This document shows positions 58,384-64,000 of a stretch of 64,000 nucleotides of DNA, in pieces; within the stretch, counting starts at the first letter, position 1, and every line of letters starts with the position of its first letter. The notes beneath the pieces were generated by a model that was given only the letters and a program-made list of their open reading frames with translations, ran no database searches and was not told the DNA's origin. The stretch lies in assembly GCA_017163975.1 (NCBI GenBank), contig JAFFSR010000394.1, forward strand, positions 149,001-213,000, in the 5' to 3' direction. Made by a program: the position numbers and the translations under genes. The stretch comes from Anastatus disparis (Eukaryota; Arthropoda; Insecta; Hymenoptera; Eupelmidae).

Positions 58384-58857
58384 TTACAAAGGATTTTTTG
58401 AGAGATAGAATAATTTCATGAGTTTGACATTGTGTAGTGCACAGACAGTTTTATAAATTGGATTATGGTTTGTGCATATAGTAACACACTTAAAAGCTGG
58501 ATTTGACGGATAGCCGTATTGATGTATGTTATAAACGGGAAGCTTGAATCGTAGCAACCATTTTCGTTTGAATTCATTCATGACAAAAATTTTGGTAGCG
58601 TTATGTAAATATTCATGGAGTAAGTTTGCAATTTGAGAGTAATCAAGTCCGTCAGTGTTCCAGGCGATTCCATAACTTTGTTTGAGTCGAATGTTTTCTG
58701 CTTGCAATTCTTCAGAAAGCCTTTTCCATGAGAAAGGTTTTTTAAACAGATGAACGATAGGATCATCATTGCCGTTGAGAGGAGTGATTGCTATTTCCTT
58801 TAGAACATATTCACCACACATTTGCTTAAAACCAATCATATCTACCGCATACTCCAT
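58384..58857 (-). CDS. conserved Polinton-associated protein of unknown function, 157 aa
   Basis: An intact frame with an ATG start lies 46 bp downstream of the capsid gene on the same strand. It opens with strands YAVDMIGF and EYVLKEIAITPL. It then has a helical middle, KIFVMNEFKRKWLLRFKLP, and a C-terminal part with two Cys/His pairs (CVTICTNH and CALHNVKLMK). I recall similar proteins in insect and other arthropod genomes near such elements, with no known function. The strand-strand start with an Asp, then a helix and a late conserved H/N pair, could be an RNase-H-like fold, but that is speculation. Closely related frames in other copies would show whether this one is complete. Confidence 0.6.
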   Translation of the reverse strand: MEYAVDMIGFKQMCGEYVLKEIAITPLNGNDDPIVHLFKKPFSWKRLSEELQAENIRLKQSYGIAWNTDGLDYSQIANLLHEYLHNATKIFVMNEFKRKWLLRFKLPVYNIHQYGYPSNPAFKCVTICTNHNPIYKTVCALHNVKLMKLFYLSKNPL

Positions 58858-58903
58858 TTTAAAATATGAAATTTTTTTCTTAAGAGTAAAGATAATATGC
58901 TAT

Positions 58904-60145
58904 TCAGACAAGCTTCCGAACATCTCCGCTAATAGGATTGTACTGAACGATGCGATCATGTAAGATCATACAATAAGCTGAAGTATTAGCAGGAAAGTCA
59001 ATTTTAGACTCAAATTCTAGACGTACATCGACAGGAGCGTTCTTTAGAGATTCGTTTTGTCGTGAACAGTCAATAACTATGAGTGGTTCAAAGTTGATAA
59101 ACTGAGACTTCGTCAACAATGGCTGTGAATCTCTTCCGTAATAGCTTTTCTGAAAATTAGCATACATATCATAGAGAATAGGAAACTGATTCTTAGATAT
59201 GTCAAGATTGAGATTGTTGTACGGATAATATTGCGAATTCAAGAAAAGTCTCACATTACTAATATTACAGTGGTCAAAGCGACTGGCATTTTTAGTTTTT
59301 GATCCTTTTTTCCCGATTGTAATCCAAGAATCACGAAACGTGGTTTCTCCCATTGATTTGAAGTTTTTACTGTCCAGACGTGTTTATTTGTTGTTGGAAG
59401 AAGAGGATACTCAAATAACTCCCAAGAACGAAAACTCATAGAAATAGGATTATCTTTGCCAATACAACTTAACAGCTGGATTTTTTGTTTATCTGATGCA
59501 ATAACATATGGTATTAACCACTCTATCTTTGATATTTTTATTTGATAAGTTTCATATGTGGTTATATTGTGATTATACAGTACCTTCCTGTATTATAGCA
59601 TTTAGATCATTTCTTGATCTTGTGAAAATGAGTTCATGCTTCATATTAACAACAATTTTCTTGTAATCTTCTGCGAAGCCTAAAATCATACTTAGAGGGA
59701 TAGAAACATCAAAATTTCCATGATCATCTACAATTGTTTTGTTTCCTTCTTCAACACCAAGTCAGCCTGAATTTTCTAATGTTAGAGTCTGATTTGGATT
59801 AAATGAAGTGCATCCCTTTATGAGACTACTCAGACCAACATTTTTACTTTTATCTATCTCTACAGCATCAAGTTCATATCGAATTTCATCAAACAGATGA
59901 CAAATGCCATTGTTAACGAAATTAGTTTTAGTTAGTGCTTGTCCATCTGATTTTTGTAATTTTCCACATACATGAATGTAACTACATGATGGTAAGAGGC
60001 ATAAATCTTGATGCTGAATAGAAATACGAATTTCATCACTGTTATTGAAACTTAATGTGGAGTATGGTTGATGTGCGTGAACCTCATAACGAGCAATAGA
60101 CTCATCGAATGCGACACCTGATTGAATGCTTAGAATTTCATCCAT
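58904..60145 (-). pseudogene. Polinton major capsid protein (double jelly-roll type), broken
   Basis: The frame from the ATG at 60145 contains CLLPSCSYIHVCGKL and FDEIRYELDAVEID, characteristic of the arthropod Polinton major capsid family. A TGA at 59764-59762 interrupts after 127 codons, but the frame stays open after it. A frameshift follows near 59570-59582 and another at an A run near 59303-59313. The C-terminal piece (to 58904) reads ASRFDHCNISNVRLFLNSQ and ILYDMYANFQKSYYG. Total length, about 413 codons, is normal for the family. It would form the trimeric hexon-like capsomer. With three lesions it cannot be made intact. Confidence 0.8.
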
Positions 60146-60175
60146 TTTTCTGAAAGCAGCAGAGAATGATACAAT

Positions 60176-60322
60176 TTATCTTTTTCCACGTACTTTGAGA
60201 CCTATGCTTTTGAGAAACCGGATGCTCTTCCGTGTTAACGGTTTGAGTACCTTTGGACGACTGATGGTGGGTTGACATGATGGCTGACTTTTATCCACAC
60301 TCGAATTATAAACGATTCCCAT
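60176..60322 (-). CDS. 48-aa basic protein between minor and major capsid genes
   Basis: A small frame starts MGIVYNSSVDKSQPSCQPT and ends in a strongly basic tail (RKSIRFLKSIGLKVRGKR). Its ATG overlaps the stop of the minor capsid gene by one base, and its own stop is 30 bp before the capsid ATG. Tight packing and an intact frame between two damaged genes argue that it is real. A short Lys/Arg-rich product in the structural cluster could condense DNA or bridge capsid parts, like the adenovirus core peptides, but no homology can be claimed. I recall similar small frames at this position in other arthropod Polintons. Confidence 0.65.
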   Translation of the reverse strand: MGIVYNSSVDKSQPSCQPTISRPKVLKPLTRKSIRFLKSIGLKVRGKR

Positions 60323-61011
60323 TATACAGATTTTATGTGAAGTCTAACAGTAATTTCCTCTCCTCGGAAATTCACTAAATTTCCGTCTTGATCAACGATT
60401 CGGATTTGAAGATGATCTATACTCTTAACATTGAGTGGTAAATATATGACATGCGATGGAACTTCTATGATTTTATATCCTGGAGGAACTTTTGGGAAAA
60501 ACTCATGGATTGTGTGAACTTTTTTGTCGTTGATGTAAGCACCTGTAGTAATATTACACTATACTCTGAGTGCGTTTATTTTCAATATCTTCACAGGTAA
60601 ATCAGAGCTGTGATGAGTGTCTTCATGAAGAACGCGACGAGTGAAACCGAGAAGACTGCCTATTGAATCGCGAGGTCTAAGATCTATCTGATGGCTGCAA
60701 TAAATTTCACTTCTGAGAGTATTGTTGTTAGCTTTCAAGGAAAACTCGATGTCTTTAGACTTTAAATCTTTTTGCAAAAATTGATTAATAGCATCAATTT
60801 CATAACTGCCGGTAGGAATAGTAATAATCTTCTCTCCGTTTATATAAAGTTTATTATTCGAATCGTCAACATTGGGAATCGAGTTAAATGTTAAAAGTTC
60901 AACTAAACCCAAAACAGAATTCTTATGCTGTGGTAGTTCTATTGAAGGAAAATATTGCGCTTCTAAGATAGAAGATTTGCCTGAAAGACTCAAAGTGAAA
61001 CTATCTTCCAT
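60322..61011 (-). pseudogene. Polinton minor capsid (penton-like) protein, one nonsense mutation
   Basis: The frame begins MEDSFTLSLSGKSSILEAQY at an ATG and reads 150 codons to a TAG at 60561-60559. It then stays open in the same frame to the TAA at 60324-60322, giving 229 codons. The second part has [19 protein letters not shown] and [19 protein letters not shown]. The family is the predicted single-jelly-roll vertex protein of Polintons. One base change would explain the internal stop. It lies between the protease and the small basic gene on the same strand. Confidence 0.75.
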
Positions 61012-61056
61012 GACTGTTTAAAAAAGAATGATCCTGCTTGTCTGAAAACTCTTCTT

Positions 61057-61449
61057 TTATAGTCTTTTACACAAGAATTGAAGACAAAGATGTCCACAAA
61101 TAAATGAGTCAAAATTTTGATATCTTTTATAGTTGTATTTCACTTCTTTCACGTTAAAATATAACATGAGATCTATAGGGGGCTTAAGATTACCAAAACT
61201 ATCAAAATAAATCACTTCAGAACCTCGTTTTCGATAAGATACCCAGTGAGTGCCTTTGTTTTGAAAATCATCTAAGTTAACTATAGCAGATTCGTTATGC
61301 CATGGGCCATCAGAAGGTAGATTATTTCTCATGAAAACACCTCGAAAATATGGGATTTTCATCATACGAGCATACTTTATAAGATCATAGTCAGTCAGTG
61401 CACGATTTGGCAAAGTTAAATCGAAGTTTTTTTTTTTTAACTTGACCAT
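61057..61449 (-). CDS. adenain-like cysteine protease
   Basis: A complete 130-codon frame from an ATG at 61449. The catalytic pattern of adenovirus-type (C5/Ulp1 clan) proteases is visible: His68 in GTHWVSY, Asp83 in YFDSFG, Gln111 and Cys118 in ICGHLCL. The N-terminal part has DLIKYARMMKIPYFRGVFMR. The enzyme would process capsid precursors during particle maturation. It overlaps the upstream phospholipase frame by 59 bp in another phase, around an A-rich run. It is one of the few undamaged genes in the block. Confidence 0.85.
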   Translation of the reverse strand: MVKLKKKNFDLTLPNRALTDYDLIKYARMMKIPYFRGVFMRNNLPSDGPWHNESAIVNLDDFQNKGTHWVSYRKRGSEVIYFDSFGNLKPPIDLMLYFNVKEVKYNYKRYQNFDSFICGHLCLQFLCKRL

Positions 61450-62125
61450 TACCGATATGTGGTTTCATAAATAATCCCATTCCAGTTTTATATGGTTTAA
61501 GATAGAGACCTTTTCCTAGAGCAATAGCTTCCATAGTTTTATTATGCCTCTTACTTTCTTCATAATTTTTCTGTGCAGCTTTAGCCTCATTTACTGCTTT
61601 ACCTATTCCAGCAGCTCCTCCAGCCAGAGCACCAGTTGCACTTAATGCTGCGAACAATGGTATGAGAAAAGGCAGAGCGCCACCTATTTTTGATGGAACA
61701 GGTAGAATACGTGGAATGATAATTTTTTTCTTACCGCCAACGATCTTAAGAGCTTCACGTGCACCTTTTAAGGCGGACTGAATAACTTTGCGAGAATGTT
61801 TACTTGGTTTTAATGATTTTTTACTTGCAGTTACTAATTTACTCAATTTTACACTTATTCCTGTCTTTCCTTTTAATTTCATAGCATTTGCAACAACAAA
61901 AGCAGTTGCTTTTTCGCTAAGACTTGCATCTTTGGCTCTAACACGCTGCCAAGCTTTATCAGCGAGCTTCATGTCAGCTACTTTTCGGTCAGCATTTTTA
62001 TCAGAATAAGATATGTCATGTTCTTTGCATGCTTGATCAAGTGGATTAATACCTTTATCACCTCTTTTTAGACGCTTTTTCAGTTTTGTTCCGAGACCGC
62101 AATATTGATATCCAGGAATATGCAT
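61391..62125 (-). pseudogene. parvovirus-type phospholipase A2 protein of the Polinton
   Basis: From the first in-frame ATG (62125) the protein reads MHIPGYQYCGLGTKL with the calcium-loop YxGxG pattern, then ACKEHDISY with the His36-Asp37 catalytic pair. A Lys/Ala-rich helical region follows, then a hydrophobic glycine-rich segment (FLIPLFAALSATGALAGG) and a tail with GLYLKPYKTGMGL. The frame is open further up to about 62314 without an ATG. A better start is the ATG at 62198 (MLVHKSQKHPKGKG) in another phase, implying a frameshift near 62150-62165. The enzyme class breaches endosomal membranes in parvoviruses. The frame also runs past the usual end because of an A run near 61430. Confidence 0.75.
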
Positions 62126-62198
62126 TTCAATAGGTAAGTTATTGATTATCAAGTAATCCTTTACCCTTAGGGTGCTTCTGTGATTTGTGTACGAGCAT

Positions 62199-62296
62199 CT
62201 CTCTTCGAGTGCTGATTTACAACTGATGATCAAAATATAAAACAAGCGTTTATATTTAAAAAAGATCAATCTTAGATTTGACTTTGTTACGTAAAC
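62199..62296. promoter_or_regulatory. divergent intergenic region of the Polinton
   Basis: About 100 bp separate the start of the minus-strand structural block from the ATG of the plus-strand ATPase. The stretch is AT-rich and contains ATATAAA (about 62235) and TTTATATTTA (about 62250), TATA-like words usable in opposite directions. A bidirectional promoter is inferred from the layout only. Confidence 0.4.
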
Positions 62297-62992
62297 ATGG
62301 ATTTTACTGAGCAAAACGTCAAACTTCCCGTCTCAAACTTTGATTTTGAGAAAACGAAAAGAAAAAAGCGACACGGAGAGTTACTTCCAGATAATATACG
62401 AGCAGTATTCTGTGGCCAATCGAACTATGGAAAAACTAATAGTTTATTGGCTCTAATTACACACCCTAATGGTCTTAGATTCGAAAATTTGTATGTATAC
62501 TCCAAATCCTTAAATCAACCAAAATACCAATTTCTTCAAAAAGTTTTAGAACCAATTGAAGGTATATCATATCTACCGTTTAGTGAACATGCATCTGTAG
62601 TGTCTCCAGATGAAGCCCTACCTATTTCAATTATGATTTTTGATGATGTGGCTTGTGAGAAGCAGGATAACGTCAGAGCTTTTTTCTGTATGGGGAGACA
62701 TAAAAGTGTAGATAGCTTTTATCTATGTCAATCATATGCTCATATACCGAAACATCTCATCAGGGAAAATATTAATTTGATGGTGATTTATCGTCAAGAT
62801 GATGTTAATCTTAAACATATCTATGAAGACCATGTGAATACTGACTTAACTTTAAATGAATTTCGAAATCTTTGTACAGAATGCTGGAAGAATGACAAGT
62901 ATGGATTTGTTGTTATTGACAAAGATAGAGCAATGAATGATGGTAGATATAGAAAAGGATTCGACTGTTTTGCCATTAAAAAGGGAGTATAA
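62297..62992 (+). CDS. A32/FtsK-type genome-packaging ATPase
   Basis: An intact 231-codon frame from an ATG. The Walker A motif is GQSNYGKT (residues 40-47), and Walker B is IMIFDDV with Asp116-Asp117. Downstream are FFCMGRHKSVDSFYLCQSYA and VIYRQDDVNL, typical of the packaging ATPases of Polintons and related double-jelly-roll viruses. It would pump the element's DNA into the preformed capsid. It starts the plus-strand gene pair and is 43 bp before the next ATG. The length is normal for the family. Confidence 0.88.
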   Translation: MDFTEQNVKLPVSNFDFEKTKRKKRHGELLPDNIRAVFCGQSNYGKTNSLLALITHPNGLRFENLYVYSKSLNQPKYQFLQKVLEPIEGISYLPFSEHASVVSPDEALPISIMIFDDVACEKQDNVRAFFCMGRHKSVDSFYLCQSYAHIPKHLIRENINLMVIYRQDDVNLKHIYEDHVNTDLTLNEFRNLCTECWKNDKYGFVVIDKDRAMNDGRYRKGFDCFAIKKGV

Positions 62993-63035
62993 ATCTTAAT
63001 CTTTGCAGTTTGATTGTAGACAGCATCATGTCAGC

Positions 63036-64000
63036 ATGCCTGACTTTAAGGAAGAAAAAAATGTTCTTAGCGAGCTCTTACGAGCACGTGAGGCTATTAA
63101 AAAAAATACTCTTTGTTAAAAAAGGAGAGAGATGATTTTGAAAAGGTTATTGGTGATACTTTAAAACCAGTTATTACACCACTTGAAAAGCTTGTCGATT
63201 CGACGACTGAAAGTGTGTCACATTTTAATCTTATTTCAGCTATAGACAGTAACAGGAAATCGGCAAAAAAAAGATTGAGATTCGATGATTCAAGTTATAT
63301 TGTAAACGATATTAATAACTCGGGTTCGGCGTTTGATAATGATGCTTCTAATGGCGATGATTTTTCTCCGATAAATAGCACAATGATGAATTCATCATTC
63401 AATTCTGCAAATTCATCATTCAAATCTATATATTCACCATTTGTATCTGCGCATAAAGAAACTGAACCGACAGACTTTTTATCAATGCTAAATGGAAGCC
63501 GCAGCAAAATCGATAACATATACGGAGTGAGAAAAGTCAGTGGGGTATACATGATGGGTGATTCACAAATTCAATTTGATGATAAAATGATAAAAGTGAA
63601 AGATTTAAGTTTTCCTAAAAGCAGTGGTCTAATGGAATTGCTTTTCAAAAAAGAACCAGATGATAATCTTTTGAGTACAACAGATCGCAAAAACTATCGC
63701 ATTATCCTGGAAGCAACAAATGCCCATAGAAAAAGACATAGCAAAAGTGAGAATATACGCTCTTCGAAAAGTAGAAAATATTCAAAAATCATAGCACCAA
63801 TGTTCCGTAGTGATCGCAGTAGAATGTCTACCAGCGAAGGAAGTCTCATACCTAAATATAAAATAGCAAAAGAGAATAGTTCCATAGATCTAGTCTACTG
63901 GGATGATCCGAATGAGCTTCTCGAAAGACTACGATTATTAATAGCCGAACGATCTGCTGGAAATAATAATCACAACAATGAAATCCAATCAATCATAGAG
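63036..64000 (+). pseudogene. conserved arthropod Polinton protein of unknown function (partial, frameshifted)
   Basis: The start MPDFKEEKNVLSELLRAREA runs 27 codons to a TAA. A one-base loss in the A run 63099-63106 explains the stop. In the other phase the frame is open from 63107 to the window edge without interruption. It has a Ser/Asn-rich linker, then IDNIYGVRKVSGVYMMGDSQ, GLMELLFKKEP, RKNYRIILEATNAHRKRH and DLVYWDDPNELLERLRLL. I recall this family as common in insect and cnidarian genomes beside Polinton genes (I believe Pfam DUF8207). Its function is unknown. It follows the ATPase on the same strand. Confidence 0.7.

Larger units (their letters stand above)
58384..64000. mobile_element. 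Polinton/Maverick (adintovirus-like) element, morphogenesis half
   Basis: Eight genes with the content of a Polinton structural module are packed with 1-50 bp spacing, unlike the rest of the window. Six lie on the minus strand (unknown protein, major capsid, small basic protein, minor capsid, protease, phospholipase A2 protein) and two on the plus strand (packaging ATPase, conserved unknown). The element continues beyond 64000; protein-primed DNA polymerase and integrase are not in view. No left terminal inverted repeat was found. The left side is bounded by a pyrimidine tract (58325-58386) and a CACTA-like element ending at 58303. Several genes are broken, so this copy is defective. Confidence 0.85.

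Overview
The window is a piece of a eukaryotic, very AT-rich and intron-rich genome, most likely an insect. A Hymenoptera-like genome is my guess from the mobile-element families; the species cannot be told. Only one segment looks like ordinary host coding sequence: an exon at 17090-17352 (+) that reads as the coiled-coil part of UNC-76/FEZ, bounded by good AG and GT splice sites. Nearly everything else is transposable elements, nested inside one another, so most of the window is probably intron or intergenic DNA that has collected insertions.

Layout from left to right. (1) 625-15647: a diverged 1.2-kb tandem duplication. Its second copy is split by a 9.86-kb hAT-like element (3585-13445, 8-bp target duplication CCACTGAT) whose two ends carry inverted tandem arrays, and by a 1.93-kb palindrome (13648-15577). 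(2) 17090-17352: the UNC-76/FEZ exon. (3) 19836-39839: a decayed Ty3/gypsy-like retroelement on the minus strand (gag start near 39839, zinc-finger and protease near 20855-20025). It appears to be split by a 17.1-kb CACTA/EnSpm element (21219-38324) with its transposase and a multi-exon second gene on the minus strand. A 9.5-kb LTR retrotransposon (27502-37017, 4-bp target duplication TGCT) sits in an intron of that second gene. It is interrupted in turn by TTAA MITEs and by a Helentron-like element (31708-33489). (4) 42135-43745: remains of a Helitron protein. (5) 44333-44806: a 5S-rRNA-derived SINE with a perfect 17-bp target duplication. (6) 46919-51236: a TTAA MITE holding a second, 3.5-kb Helentron-like copy, directly abutted by another TTAA MITE. 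(7) 57031-58303: a non-autonomous CACTA-like element. (8) 58384-64000: the structural and packaging gene block of a Polinton/Maverick (adintovirus-like) element, running off the right edge.

The Polinton-like block has six minus-strand genes: a protein of unknown function, a double-jelly-roll-type major capsid protein, a 48-aa basic protein, a penton-like minor capsid protein, an adenain-type protease and a parvovirus-type phospholipase A2 protein. Across a ~100-bp divergent spacer lie two plus-strand genes: an A32/FtsK-like packaging ATPase and a conserved arthropod protein of unknown function. Together they would build, mature and fill an icosahedral particle. At least four of the eight reading frames carry stops or frameshifts, so this is a decaying endogenous copy. 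Polymerase B and integrase are not in the window and would be expected to the right.

Target-site duplications, empty-site paralogues and restored reading frames let the order of many insertions be read from the sequence alone. All family assignments are from memory of protein and terminus motifs, without any search.
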